64,000 nt of DNA, from contig NZ_CP054139.1 in the NCBI RefSeq assembly GCF_013283875.1, positions 5,952,001-6,016,000 of the forward strand, in the 5' to 3' direction. Position numbers and translations under genes: made by a program. Of the stretch, positions 1-8,671 are shown piece by piece (positions within the stretch are counted from its first letter, which is position 1; each line of letters opens with the position of its first letter). This DNA is from Mucilaginibacter mali (GTDB lineage: Bacteria > Bacteroidota > Bacteroidia > Sphingobacteriales > Sphingobacteriaceae). The notes beneath the pieces are model-generated. The model searched no databases. It saw nothing but the letters and a program-made list of their open reading frames with translations, and was not told the origin of the DNA.

Positions 1-119
1 AAATATTGAAGCAATTGATCGCTGGCCTGCGCATCGATCAAGCTGGGTCTGTATTCCAAAAAATCTTTGGGCAAACCTTTGCTTTGCCCCGCATCCGGAA
101 AAAACGCCAATTGCTCCAT
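1..119 (-). CDS. AlkB-like 2-oxoglutarate/Fe(II) dioxygenase, N-terminal part only
   Basis: The first 39 codons of a minus-strand gene that leaves the window at its left edge. The ATG at 119-117 shares one base with the stop of the SRAP gene (TAATG), so the two are translationally coupled. The start of the protein (MEQLAFFPDAG, then LPKDFLEYRPSLI) resembles the N-terminus of Bacteroidetes AlkB-like DNA repair dioxygenases, which remove alkyl groups from bases. The catalytic HxD motif is outside the window, so this rests on N-terminal resemblance and on the DNA-repair neighbour. Confidence 0.5.
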   Translation of the reverse strand, partial: MEQLAFFPDAGQSKGLPKDFLEYRPSLIDAQASDQLLQY

Positions 120-718
120 TAATACTCCTTCTCAACAATAATTTTTAAGGTTTCCGGCAAACAAGGATGTGCTTGCAAAAAAGCCGTCCGCTGCTGCCCG
201 GCCAAATTCCCGTTCAGCCAGGTCTTCACATCGCCCCGCTCCAGGATCGCCGGCATCCGCTCATGGATCTCGGCCATCGCCCGGTTCGGCGGCATGGTGA
301 TCATCAAACAGGTGGGCAATAACACATTGGTAGCCACATCCAGCCAAATGTCCCACAATCCTGCGATGTAAAAGGGTTTGCCGTCAGCCCGCTCGACACG
401 GTAAGATTTCTTCTGGTCTTTATTATACTCAAAAAAAGCCTGTATCCGGATCACGCAATGTTTCTTACCTAACTGGTTGCGCCATACGGTATGCAAATTT
501 TCAATCTTCGCATGCTTATGCTTACTGTGAATTTTTTCATCATCCGCAGTCAATAAACCCCATCGGTATTGCTGCACCTTATCCGGCATAGCATCGGTCA
601 CGACCGTTAACATCGAGCCGGGATTCCCGCCTGTATTGGGCTTTGGCTTAAACTGCCTCCCATCCCTGCCTGTGATCAAAATATCTTTTTGTTCGCCTAT
701 TAAAACTCTTCCGCACAT
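119..718 (-). CDS. SRAP-domain protein (SOS response-associated peptidase, YedK/HMCES family)
   Basis: This 199-residue protein has the SRAP layout. Cys2 is exposed after removal of Met1, followed by Asn74, Glu97 in FFEYN, the AGLWDIW block (119-125) and His152 in IHERMPAIL. In this family Cys2 forms a thiazolidine cross-link with abasic sites in single-stranded DNA, protecting them during replication. The length is near the family norm. It overlaps the following AlkB-like gene by one base, forming a two-gene repair operon. A good -7 element (TATTTTTG on the minus strand, 742-735) lies just upstream. Confidence 0.85.
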   Translation of the reverse strand: MCGRVLIGEQKDILITGRDGRQFKPKPNTGGNPGSMLTVVTDAMPDKVQQYRWGLLTADDEKIHSKHKHAKIENLHTVWRNQLGKKHCVIRIQAFFEYNKDQKKSYRVERADGKPFYIAGLWDIWLDVATNVLLPTCLMITMPPNRAMAEIHERMPAILERGDVKTWLNGNLAGQQRTAFLQAHPCLPETLKIIVEKEY

Positions 719-734
719 ATCTAAAGTAAACGCA

Positions 735-742
735 CAAAAATA
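735..742 (-). promoter_or_regulatory. Bacteroidetes -7 element (TAnnTTTG) for the SRAP operon
   Basis: On the minus strand this reads TATTTTTG, an exact match to the Bacteroidetes -7 consensus, 16 bp before the SRAP start codon. No clear -33 TTG at the usual distance was seen. Confidence 0.4.
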
Positions 743-810
743 CTAAATATTTTAGCAATTAATTGAATTAATTAACTCAAACGATTTTAAAGTTCATTCC
801 TTATTATTTG

Positions 811-1788
811 ATGAAACGTTTGCTTTTATTATTCGTCCTCATCTCGTCCGCGGCTTTTGCGCAGCAGGATATTTTATTGAGCACTTATCCGTATCCGTAC
901 GAGGTTAGTTATATCAATTTCGATAGTCAGCACCAAAAACTGAAAATGGCCTATATGGATATCAAGCCGCAAAAGCCGAACGGCAAAACGGTAGTACTTT
1001 TACACGGTAAAAACTTTAACGGCGCTTACTGGAAAACGACCATTGCAGCTTTGACCCAGGACGGGTACCGGGTGATCGTGCCTGACCAGATCGGCTTTGG
1101 GAAATCAAGCAAACCTGTGGGTTACCAGTTCACGTTTCAGCAACTGGCGCAAAACACCAAAAAGCTGCTCGACACACTCGGGGTCAAAAACATCGAATTG
1201 TTAGGCCATTCTATGGGCGGTATGATCGCGACCCGGTTTACCTTAATGTATCCCAATAGCGTTTCAAAATTAGTATTGGTTGACCCGCTCGGCCTGGAAG
1301 ACTGGAAACGCGTCGCGCCCTATGCCTCGATCGACAGTAATTTCAAAAAGGAACTAAAAACCGATTTCGCCGCGGCCAGGAAATACCAGCAGGAGAATTA
1401 TTACCACGGCACCTGGAAACCCGAATATGATGAATGGGCCAAACTGCAGGTGGCCTGGTACGGCGACCCGAATTACCCAACGGTCGCCATGGATAATGCA
1501 CTCACTTCTGATATGATCTTTACACAGCCGGTGGTTTACGAATTTAATTTGATCAAGGCATCCACTTTACTGATCGTAGGCAGTTTAGACCGTACCGCCA
1601 TTAACAAAGACCTGGTCAACGACCCGGCTATCAAAGCCCAAATGGGACAATATCCCCAATTGGCTAAAGCAGCCCAACAACAGATCAAAGGTTCGCAGTT
1701 GGTCATCATCGCGGGTGCAGGCCACTTGCCGCAGATCGAAGCCTTTGACCGGTATATCGCCGCCGTGAAAAAGTTCCTCGCTGATTAA
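811..1788 (+). CDS. Secreted alpha/beta hydrolase
   Basis: The 325-residue protein starts with a Sec signal peptide (hydrophobic core, then AFAQQ near residue 19). It has the alpha/beta hydrolase signatures: HG oxyanion motif near residue 65, nucleophile Ser134 in GHSMGG, an acid in the VGSLDRT segment and catalytic His305 in GAGHLPQIE. The ATG at 811 is preferred over the TTG one codon upstream. The substrate cannot be told from sequence. The 3' end overlaps the convergent SDR gene by four bases. Confidence 0.8.
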   Translation: MKRLLLLFVLISSAAFAQQDILLSTYPYPYEVSYINFDSQHQKLKMAYMDIKPQKPNGKTVVLLHGKNFNGAYWKTTIAALTQDGYRVIVPDQIGFGKSSKPVGYQFTFQQLAQNTKKLLDTLGVKNIELLGHSMGGMIATRFTLMYPNSVSKLVLVDPLGLEDWKRVAPYASIDSNFKKELKTDFAAARKYQQENYYHGTWKPEYDEWAKLQVAWYGDPNYPTVAMDNALTSDMIFTQPVVYEFNLIKASTLLIVGSLDRTAINKDLVNDPAIKAQMGQYPQLAKAAQQQIKGSQLVIIAGAGHLPQIEAFDRYIAAVKKFLAD

Positions 1789-2495
1789 AGTTGGATGCCG
1801 GTCAATCCCGCCAATTCAGCCAGTAGCCGCTCCTGGGCAGCGATGTCATCCGCTGCCCTGTTATAGCGTGCCTGTCGTTGATGGTAAAAATACTGGCCGC
1901 TGACCAACGCTGCGGGCTCATGGCTGGTCGCCAGCCAAACCTGCGTTTCATAACCCATTTGCAGATCATCGGGCGCGGCCCGGCCACCCATCTTCGTCGG
2001 CACCCAACCTGGGTCGACCGCATTGGCATAAACTTCAGGCCATTTACGCGCGAGGATTTTAGCCAGCATCAACACATGCAGTTTGCTATCGGCATAAGAT
2101 AGCCGCTCTGTCCATTGCGCATGACCCGATAAATGCATACCCGAACTTAAATAAATAAGCCGCTTCGGTTTGTTCATTAACGCCGTTAGGATATAAGGCG
2201 CGAGCGTATTGACATGTAAGAGTTGCTGCATCCCGACCTGGTAGACACCGGCATTATGTATCACCGCATCAAACGTTCCCAGGGCATTGGCTTTTTCAGC
2301 AAGGGCTTTGGTGTCACCGATATCAGCTAAATCAGCCGTCAGCACATCTTTTGCACCCGGAGCATGGTTTAATGCATCTCGCGCACGCTGCTCATCCCGT
2401 GCATGCAGCACGACCACGTGCCCGTCCTTCATAAGTTGCCGGGCGGCTAGTTGCCCTAAGCCATCTGCCGAACCGGTAATAAATATCTTCGCCAT
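1785..2495 (-). CDS. Short-chain dehydrogenase/reductase (SDR)
   Basis: A 236-residue SDR with the nucleotide-binding motif TGSADGLG at residues 7-14, HNAG near residue 82, and a catalytic Tyr-x-x-x-Lys in SYADSK. An earlier ATG at 2576 is in frame, but the protein homology starts at MAKIFITG, so 2495 is chosen. It is an NAD(P)-dependent oxidoreductase of unknown substrate that converges on the alpha/beta hydrolase. Confidence 0.8.
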   Translation of the reverse strand: MAKIFITGSADGLGQLAARQLMKDGHVVVLHARDEQRARDALNHAPGAKDVLTADLADIGDTKALAEKANALGTFDAVIHNAGVYQVGMQQLLHVNTLAPYILTALMNKPKRLIYLSSGMHLSGHAQWTERLSYADSKLHVLMLAKILARKWPEVYANAVDPGWVPTKMGGRAAPDDLQMGYETQVWLATSHEPAALVSGQYFYHQRQARYNRAADDIAAQERLLAELAGLTGIQL

Positions 2496-2635
2496 TGCTT
2501 TTGTTTCTTTATCAGCTGGGTGATGCCAAAGGTAAGGAATACCATCACCACTACCGAAACGGGAAAGGTGTCGCACGTCGGGACTAAAATGATTTGCCGA
2601 GACACGGGTAGATTGTTAAAAAATGTTAAAGCTGT

Positions 2636-2665
2636 TTGAATTTTTTACATAGCTTTTTTTCTTTG
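2636..2665 (+). promoter_or_regulatory. Probable promoter (-33 TTG, -7 TTTCTTTG) for the NEW3/ABC operon
   Basis: TTG at 2636-2638 and TTTCTTTG at 2658-2665, separated by 19 bp, match the Bacteroidetes -33/-7 pattern with one mismatch in the -7 element. It lies 81 bp before the NEW3 gene. Confidence 0.4.
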
Positions 2666-2745
2666 GACCATCAATTTTAAACAATTAACCTTTTATTGAA
2701 AAAGCATTTTTTGAAGCTATTATTAACCATTTTAGTTATTAGATC

Positions 2746-3612
2746 ATGTTACCCCACATCACTACCACCCCATTCCGCGCAATGCGGAGGTTTGCATTTT
2801 TATTAGCATTAGTAACCTTGGCCGGCCTGGTACAGGCGCAACAGCAATCCCAACAACCGGCCGCCTGGCCACCCGGTAAGTCCGGCTTCACAGCCAGGTT
2901 GATGAACATCGAAGCCGCCACCAGTGAGACCTTCCGTTACAGTACCACCTTGCATAACGGATCAGCAGCCGCACGGGTCTTTGAATTAAAGACCGACATT
3001 CCTTTCGGCTGGACGATCGCCTATAAAGTGGATGGCAACCAGGTCACTTCCATCAATATGGATGCGGGGAAAACCCAGGACATCGCCATCGAGATCAATG
3101 CCGCCGCTACCGCATCGCCGAAGAAATACCTGGTCCCGATCCGGGCTGTGGCCGGCTCCGATACATTAAAATTAAACCTGGAAGCCGTTGTCAAGGGTTC
3201 CTATAGCTTGGCCTTAAGTACGCCTACCGGGCGGCTGAGCGATGAGGTCACTTCCGGCAGCCAAAAAGAATTACAGCTGACCGTGAAAAATACCGGCACC
3301 CTGCCGCTCAACGACCTGACGCTTAGCGCGCAGCTGCCCACTGGCTGGGAATCTACTTTTGAACCCGCCAGCATTAAACAGCTGGAAGCCGGAAAGACGG
3401 TTGATGTCAAAGCAACCATCAAAGTACCCGATAAGACCATCGCCGGTGATTACGCAGCCAACTTTACCGCTTCGGGCAGCAGCGCAAATTCACAGGTCGC
3501 CTTTCGCTTGCTCGTCAAAACCTCCCTGCTTTCCGGCTGGGCAGGTGTACTGGTCATTTTGCTGGCTGTGGGCATTGTTTATTATCTCATCCGTAAATAT
3601 GGCAGACGATAA
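2746..3612 (+). CDS. NEW3-domain membrane-anchored protein of an ABC exporter
   Basis: A 288-residue protein with an N-terminal signal peptide (hydrophobic stretch ending LVQAQQ), two Ig-like NEW3 beta domains (about residues 45-150 and 150-255) and a C-terminal transmembrane helix (about 262-283) followed by a basic tail. It sits immediately before an ABC ATPase and an ABC-2 permease and is probably their extracytoplasmic partner. The ATG at 2782, just before RRFAFLL, gives a more typical signal peptide and may be the true start. The exported substrate is unknown. Confidence 0.7.
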   Translation: MLPHITTTPFRAMRRFAFLLALVTLAGLVQAQQQSQQPAAWPPGKSGFTARLMNIEAATSETFRYSTTLHNGSAAARVFELKTDIPFGWTIAYKVDGNQVTSINMDAGKTQDIAIEINAAATASPKKYLVPIRAVAGSDTLKLNLEAVVKGSYSLALSTPTGRLSDEVTSGSQKELQLTVKNTGTLPLNDLTLSAQLPTGWESTFEPASIKQLEAGKTVDVKATIKVPDKTIAGDYAANFTASGSSANSQVAFRLLVKTSLLSGWAGVLVILLAVGIVYYLIRKYGRR

Positions 3613-3635
3613 ACCCCTTATCCCATTTTTTACCG

Positions 3636-4583
3636 ATGAAAGATCCTATTATACAATTAACGGGGTTGACCAAACAGTATGGTACTGTTAAAGCGGTCGA
3701 TGACCTGAACCTGAATATTCAGCAGGGTGAGATATTCGGCTTGTTGGGGCCAAACGGGGCCGGTAAGACCACCACCATCTTAATGATGCTTGGCCTGACC
3801 GATCCGACTGCCGGGACAGCTAAAGTTTGCGGCTACAATGCGACCAGCAACCCGATCCTGGTCAAACGTAAGGTGGGTTATATGCCTGATAACGTCGGTT
3901 TTTATCATAACCTCACGGCTTTAGAGAACCTGCTTTATATCGGGCGGCTGAACGGCGTGCCGGAGAACGAATTACCTGATCGCGCAGCCGGCGTGCTTGA
4001 AATCGTCGGTCTGACTGCTGAGCGGCATAAAAAGACCGCCGCCTTTTCCCGTGGCATGAAGCAGCGTCTGGGCCTGGCCGATGTGCTGATCAAAAACCCG
4101 GAGGTCATCATCCTCGACGAGCCCACGCTCGGCATCGACCCGGTCGGGGTAAAGGATTTTCTGGCGTTGATCAAAAACCTGAGCCGTCAGCAGGGGCTGA
4201 CCGTTCTGCTTTCCTCTCATCATTTACACCATGTCCAACAGGTCTGCGACCGGGTGGGTATTTTTGTCAGCGGAAAATTGTTGGCCCAGGGCGACATCAC
4301 CGGTTTGTCTGCCCAATTGTTTGGTGCTGGCAGTCACATCACATCGGTCACATTCGAACAGGCTGTCCCGCAGCCCTGGCCGCTGGAAACAGAATTAAGA
4401 ACATGGCCAGCCATCAGCCACATCAACATCCATGAAAATGAACTGGAGACGACCAGCAGTAAGGCTATAACTGCCGCGCTGGTCCGTTTCTTAGTGGACA
4501 AAGGCTGTAACATCACTGGCGTCCATCAAAAAAATTATGGTCTTGACGATATCTATCAAAAATATTTTGAATCCAATGAATAA
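3636..4583 (+). CDS. ABC transporter ATP-binding protein
   Basis: A 315-residue ABC ATPase: Walker A GPNGAGKTT (about residues 38-46), signature FSRGMKQRLGL (about 133-143), Walker B VIILDEP and a switch His in SSHHLHH. The roughly 90 residues after the nucleotide-binding domain are typical of ABC-2 exporters. It overlaps the permease start by 8 bp, so the two are co-translated. Confidence 0.85.
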   Translation: MKDPIIQLTGLTKQYGTVKAVDDLNLNIQQGEIFGLLGPNGAGKTTTILMMLGLTDPTAGTAKVCGYNATSNPILVKRKVGYMPDNVGFYHNLTALENLLYIGRLNGVPENELPDRAAGVLEIVGLTAERHKKTAAFSRGMKQRLGLADVLIKNPEVIILDEPTLGIDPVGVKDFLALIKNLSRQQGLTVLLSSHHLHHVQQVCDRVGIFVSGKLLAQGDITGLSAQLFGAGSHITSVTFEQAVPQPWPLETELRTWPAISHINIHENELETTSSKAITAALVRFLVDKGCNITGVHQKNYGLDDIYQKYFESNE

Positions 4584-5544
4584 AAGATCTCCTGAACCCG
4601 GACCTTTCAGCATCATGGTGCACAAGGAAATGGCGGATCATATCCACAGCTGGCGCCTGAGCATCCTTATTGCGCTCATCGTGCTGACCTTTACGGCTTC
4701 CATGTACGTGTCGCTGGGGCATATTCGTTCCGCTGTAGCCGATACGAAGGATCCGGATCATTTGTTTTTATACCTTAAGCTCTTAACGGCAACGGATAAC
4801 TCGATACCGCCATTTCACGTATTCCTGAGCTTTTTGGCACCGCTCCTGGGCATCAGCTTAGGGTTCGATGCGGTCAATTCCGAGCAGAACAACGGGACGC
4901 TGACACGTTTGATGGCGCAGCCGGTCTACCGGGATAACTTCCTCCTGGCCAAATTCGTCAGCGCCCTCCTGATAGTCAGCACCCTTTTTATTGCGCTGGC
5001 TTTACTGATGATCGGTGGCGGACTGCTCTTCACCGGTGTGCGCATGGAACCGGCGGAGCTGCTCCGGGTAGTTGGCTTTATCGCGATCACGATCGTCTAT
5101 GTCGCATTTTGGGTTAGCTTATCGGTCGTGCTTTCCATCTTGTTTAAACAGGCGGCCACATCCGCGCTCACCGCCATCGGTATATGGCTGTTTTTTACCA
5201 TATTCTTTCAGATCGTGATCAATCTTGTGGTCAGGGCTGTCATGCCAGATCCGGCCTACCTGACCCAGGCTGAACTCATCCGTTACAATGACGTGATCTT
5301 AAACCTGCTGCGCATCGCACCCAACCAATTGTATTCGGATGCCGTCACTACCTTACTGATGCCATCCGTGCGCAGCCTCGGTCCTGTTACCATGGAGCAG
5401 ATGGCGGGCGCTATTCCTGCCCCGTTGCCGCTGAAGGAAAGTGTTATGATCGTCTGGCCGCAGGTTAGCGGTATGCTGGCCGCAACCGCCGGCTGCTTCG
5501 CGCTGGCTTATTCACTTTTTATGCGCCGCGAGATCAGGAGTTAA
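4576..5544 (+). CDS. ABC-2 type transporter permease
   Basis: A 322-residue membrane protein with about six transmembrane segments and the ABC-2 block SEQNNGTLTRLMAQPVYR near residues 112-129. The ATG at 4576 (MNKRSPEP) is chosen over an upstream in-frame start at 4537 because it places the overlap with the ATPase at 8 bp and starts at the cytoplasmic region before the first helix. It resembles NosY/GldF-type permeases and completes a NEW3-ATPase-permease exporter. Confidence 0.8.
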   Translation: MNKRSPEPGPFSIMVHKEMADHIHSWRLSILIALIVLTFTASMYVSLGHIRSAVADTKDPDHLFLYLKLLTATDNSIPPFHVFLSFLAPLLGISLGFDAVNSEQNNGTLTRLMAQPVYRDNFLLAKFVSALLIVSTLFIALALLMIGGGLLFTGVRMEPAELLRVVGFIAITIVYVAFWVSLSVVLSILFKQAATSALTAIGIWLFFTIFFQIVINLVVRAVMPDPAYLTQAELIRYNDVILNLLRIAPNQLYSDAVTTLLMPSVRSLGPVTMEQMAGAIPAPLPLKESVMIVWPQVSGMLAATAGCFALAYSLFMRREIRS

Positions 5545-5566
5545 ACATGCAAAGCGTTTTTGCTAT

Positions 5567-5595
5567 CGACGGGCTGCTGTTCAGGCAGCCCGTTG
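5567..5595 (+). terminator. Hairpin after the ABC operon
   Basis: An 8-bp perfect stem CGGGCTGC/GCAGCCCG (5570-5577 with 5585-5592), extendable to 11 pairs, 22 bp after the permease stop. There is no U-tract, so it may be a weak terminator or a 3' stabilising hairpin. Confidence 0.45.
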
Positions 5596-5680
5596 AATAG
5601 ATCGTTTAAGCATAGAAACAGGGGGGATGCTCATAATCTTTATTCCGCCCCCCTTAACGGACAGGTAAGAATCGGCTGAC

Positions 5681-6115
5681 TTAATTCCCCGGATCGTAAC
5701 GGTAATGCCAATCCGTATCCTTTTGGCTAAGCGAAGCGGTCTTGCCGCTGTCAAAATTCTCACTGATATAAAAAGTCTTCCAATGGCTGATCTCGGAGAT
5801 CATGTGCCGGACGGTGATGGTAATGGTCAGATCGGTACGACCCGAAGCTTTCAGGTTCTGATGAATGATCCTACAGACCTTGCGTACAAATTCATCAATA
5901 TACACTTTCTTTTCCGCGGGCGGATAAAAGGTGGCTTTATAATAGTCCGGTTCAAACCGCCGCAGATCGATAGATAAACCGCGCTGCGGATCGAACTCAA
6001 ATAAAAACGCCAGTTCGCGCTTTTTGATCTTGTGCAATAGACGCGGATTGTTCCAGACCCAACTCATCAGCGCCTGCCGCAGCGTTTCATAAAATCTTTC
6101 CTGCCCGTAACTCAT
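5681..6115 (-). CDS. Unknown protein downstream of the Y-family polymerase
   Basis: A 144-residue soluble protein that I do not recognise. It has no signal peptide or transmembrane segment and contains alternating charged and aromatic residues. Its ATG overlaps the polymerase stop by four bases, so it is the third gene of a umuD-like/umuC/unknown operon. The context suggests an accessory role in translesion synthesis or mutagenesis. Confidence 0.6.
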   Translation of the reverse strand: MSYGQERFYETLRQALMSWVWNNPRLLHKIKKRELAFLFEFDPQRGLSIDLRRFEPDYYKATFYPPAEKKVYIDEFVRKVCRIIHQNLKASGRTDLTITITVRHMISEISHWKTFYISENFDSGKTASLSQKDTDWHYRYDPGN

Positions 6116-7362
6116 CTCGCAACGATAATATCCTTCCAGTTGGTCGTGTATTGCTTACTCAAAAACTCCTGCTTCATCTTCCAGGTCTTGTCATACCCCT
6201 CAGCGGCCACCCGCAAAGCGCCCCGCCCGTAGCGCGCATTGATATCATCCATTAAATTACTCAACGCGTCCTGTTTGCCGGCGTCATAATTGCTGAAAAG
6301 GTTGTACTGCACTTCGCCGGCCGTGATGATGCCCGTTGCCCGGACCCCGGTCTTTAAATAATTATAGCCCGGCTGGTAAATGGCTCTTAACGCCTGCACA
6401 CATATTTTGGTCAATTGCTGGGTGCTGTTGGTAGCGAACGGCACTTTGACGGTAAGACTCGGGTAATGCTGGTCGTGCTTCTCGTTATGCTTATTGGTCC
6501 GCAGGTAAATCGTCAGCATCATGGCCATACTCTTTTGCTGCCGCAATTTTATCGCGACGGTGGCGGCATGCATCGCCGCCGCTTCCTCGAGCTGTTCCAA
6601 CTCGGTTTGATAGGTATTGAAACTTTGACTGGATTCGATGCCTTTGGAACGGTCGGCCACATCTTTGATCACATTGCAGGGGATACCCCATAGCTCCTGG
6701 TGCAGGCGCCAGCCCTGCACGGTCATATATTGTCTGACCAGGTCGGCTTTCAGCTGCCGGAAATCTTCCGCAGTAACCACGCCCAGTTCCTTCAACTTTT
6801 CATAATACTGCCGGCCTACGCCCCAGACGTCTTCGATGGGAAAATCCTTGATGACCGCATCGATTTTGTCCGGGGTATCTAATACGAGGTAATCGCGCTT
6901 CATTTTTTTTGACGCTTTGTTAGCCAGTTTGGCTAATGCCATCGTCGGGCCGACACCGACGGTGATGGATAAACCGGTATCCTGCATCACGTTCTCACTA
7001 ATAGTCGCTACATGCTTTTCCAAGTCAACCGTCAGGTTGTTCAGCGCCAGGAAAGCTTCATCAATACTATACACCATCAGCATATAGGTATAGCGCGCCA
7101 GGTTGTTCATCATTCGTGCGCTCATATCGGCATACAGCGCATAATTACTGCTGAAGATCACCGCGTCCAGTTCCTTTAACTGTTTACGCACCATAAACTC
7201 GGCGTCCCCCATTTTAATGCCCGCCGCTTTGGCCTCATTGCTTCGGGCGATCACGCAGCCGTCATTGTTGGACAGCACCACGACCACCCGGCCTTTCAGG
7301 GTCGGGTTGAAGAGCGTCTCGCAGCTCACATAGCAGTTATTGATATCAACATGCGCAAACAT
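6112..7362 (-). CDS. umuC: Y-family DNA polymerase, UmuC-like
   Basis: The 416-residue protein has the Y-family catalytic core: Asp6 in the first motif (DINNCYVSC) and Asp101-Glu102 in the YSIDEAF motif, followed by helix-hairpin-helix (DVWGVG, near residue 175) and little-finger regions. Its length matches UmuC, and the Ser-Cys-Glu context of the first motif is UmuC-type rather than DinB-type. It performs error-prone synthesis across lesions. It overlaps the UmuD-like gene by 17 bp and the next gene by 4 bp. Confidence 0.88.
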   Translation of the reverse strand: MFAHVDINNCYVSCETLFNPTLKGRVVVVLSNNDGCVIARSNEAKAAGIKMGDAEFMVRKQLKELDAVIFSSNYALYADMSARMMNNLARYTYMLMVYSIDEAFLALNNLTVDLEKHVATISENVMQDTGLSITVGVGPTMALAKLANKASKKMKRDYLVLDTPDKIDAVIKDFPIEDVWGVGRQYYEKLKELGVVTAEDFRQLKADLVRQYMTVQGWRLHQELWGIPCNVIKDVADRSKGIESSQSFNTYQTELEQLEEAAAMHAATVAIKLRQQKSMAMMLTIYLRTNKHNEKHDQHYPSLTVKVPFATNSTQQLTKICVQALRAIYQPGYNYLKTGVRATGIITAGEVQYNLFSNYDAGKQDALSNLMDDINARYGRGALRVAAEGYDKTWKMKQEFLSKQYTTNWKDIIVAR

Positions 7363-7825
7363 GGCCGTACCTTCCTGTTTTTTGTGCGGGCTGCAATAAC
7401 GGGTTCAGGGTCAGCATGACCACCCCCCAGCATTCCCATTGGTCTCCTGCAATAATGATCGTCTCTGCCGGGGTATTGGCCCTCAGTATCAGTTTGTCGC
7501 GTTCCGGGCAATACTCCCGAACATAAAAATCACCCTCATGAAAAAACACGACGATACAGCCCGGCACCGGCGGCAGTGAACGGTCGATTACCAGGATATG
7601 GTCCTCCAGGATATGATACGCAGTCATTGCTTCGCTTCCCATTCGCATATAATAAGTATTGTCCGGATCGATCACGATAATATCGGTCACATCAAGCGTC
7701 GGCTCCTCGTGCGTCAGCATCGGCAGGCGAAAGCCCAGCACATCTCTCTTGGTCGCCTGTTTCCTTAGTCTCAGCATCTCACAAATGTAGGGGTCAGGTT
7801 TTAATTTTACTAATATTTTTAGCAT
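7346..7825 (-). CDS. UmuD/LexA-like S24 fold protein lacking the catalytic Ser-Lys pair
   Basis: The 159-residue protein aligns along the S24 (UmuD/LexA) core: RMGSEAM...DHILVIDRS and a VVFFHEGDFYVREY strand pair. In the alignment with UmuD the catalytic Ser of GDSM falls on Ala66 and the catalytic Lys on Arg103, and the cleavage-site region reads VLGFRLP rather than ACGF. It therefore probably cannot cleave itself. By position it is the UmuD partner of the downstream polymerase. No DNA-binding N-terminal domain is present, so it is not LexA. Confidence 0.7.
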   Translation of the reverse strand: MLKILVKLKPDPYICEMLRLRKQATKRDVLGFRLPMLTHEEPTLDVTDIIVIDPDNTYYMRMGSEAMTAYHILEDHILVIDRSLPPVPGCIVVFFHEGDFYVREYCPERDKLILRANTPAETIIIAGDQWECWGVVMLTLNPLLQPAQKTGRYGHVCAC

Positions 7826-8335
7826 TCGGTTATTCGCATAGGCTATTGACCAGGAGGCAGCGAGCCCGCCGTGACTTGCTGCACGGTCTCTTTGAAGTTG
7901 GACATGTTGAAGTGCGCCCCTGCTTTTTGCTCTTGACCAATTTAATTTTTCATCAGGGGTACGGGAAAAACCCGGCTATGATCCTTCGGACGCCACGGCC
8001 GGCAACGGCAGCCGGCAGGGCGGCCGCTTTTTCCCGCCTCGAGATCCGAGCCCTCCCGCAGTACACCAAAGACTTTGCAAGGGATAGCCATTCCGGACTT
8101 GATAAGGCGCGTTCATTTAGCCTTTGCTTGAGGCAAATTTATACCTCTTCGGCAAGCAAGGCCGGGCTTCGTGACCGAAAAAATCTCCACACCTCCGCTG
8201 CGCTCCGGGTCGTATTTTTTCTATGTCAGCCTTGCATGCCAGCCCCCCGCGCAAATTTTCTGCCTCTATCAAAGGCCAAATGAGGTTTTCCGCCGAATGG
8301 CCATAACAGAATGTTTAACGCAAAAATTTAAAAAA
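7826..8335. other. Non-coding stretch with gene remnant and repeat, left edge of the mobile-element fragment
   Basis: 510 bases without an intact gene. On the minus strand 7941-7843 is open for 33 codons and ends at a stop (segment GAHFNMSNFKETVQQ, then LPPGQ). It looks like the C-terminus of a lost gene. 7974-8153 is copy A of the ~180 bp repeat. The rest, up to ssb at 8336, holds AT-rich leader sequence with no recognisable feature. Confidence 0.5.
7974..8153 (+). repeat. ~180 bp dispersed repeat, copy A
   Basis: This segment, from GGCTATGATCCTTCGGACGC to the end of the TTTATACCTCTTCGGC block, recurs in the same orientation at 23284-23465. Identity by eye is around three quarters, with identical blocks at both ends. 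Its 3' part has a hairpin GAGGCA-AATTTA-TACCTC, which is perfect in copy B. It precedes ssb and the PRTRC genes, as a conserved leader of a mobile-element operon might. It is non-coding as far as I can see. Confidence 0.7.
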
Positions 8336-8647
8336 ATGGAAATCACAGGAAGATTGGTAGCAAACGCTACCGTGAGAGCAGTAAGCGAGGACAAAAAAGT
8401 AACCGGGTTCAGGGTAGCGGTTAACCGCAATTATCAGTCAAAAGGCGAGCGGAAGCAGGAAACCGCCTTTGTTGATTGCACCTACTGGCGTGGGGATGGG
8501 GTTGCGCCGTACTTAAAAAAAGGCATGTTGGTTCAGCTTTCGGGCTTTATGACCGCCGAGCCGTGGGTAAGCCGTGACGGTGAGCCGATGGCAAGCCTGA
8601 AATTCAGAACCGATAACATCGACATGCTGACCAAATCGGCGCAGTAA
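8336..8647 (+). CDS. ssb: Single-stranded DNA-binding protein, mobile-element type
   Basis: A 103-residue OB-fold SSB: MEITGRLVANATVRAV at the N-terminus, VAVNRNY, DCTYWRG, then LKKGMLVQLSGFM and ASLKFRTDNI. It is short and lacks the long acidic C-terminal tail of the chromosomal SSB, as plasmid and conjugative-element SSBs often do. The start at 8336 is where homology begins; the reading frame is open upstream but that part is not SSB-like. It is the first gene after the repeat and probably heads the element's operon. Confidence 0.85.
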   Translation: MEITGRLVANATVRAVSEDKKVTGFRVAVNRNYQSKGERKQETAFVDCTYWRGDGVAPYLKKGMLVQLSGFMTAEPWVSRDGEPMASLKFRTDNIDMLTKSAQ

Positions 8648-8671
8648 TCACCATTAATCAGGGAAAAGGAT

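Noticed and set aside
2287..2523. Open frame on the plus strand inside the SDR gene
   Set aside because: Antisense shadow; the SDR motifs on the minus strand are clear and this frame has no recognisable pattern.
7846..8283. 145-codon frame across repeat copy A
   Set aside because: Low-complexity translation of the repeat; copy B breaks the frame, so it is not conserved as protein.
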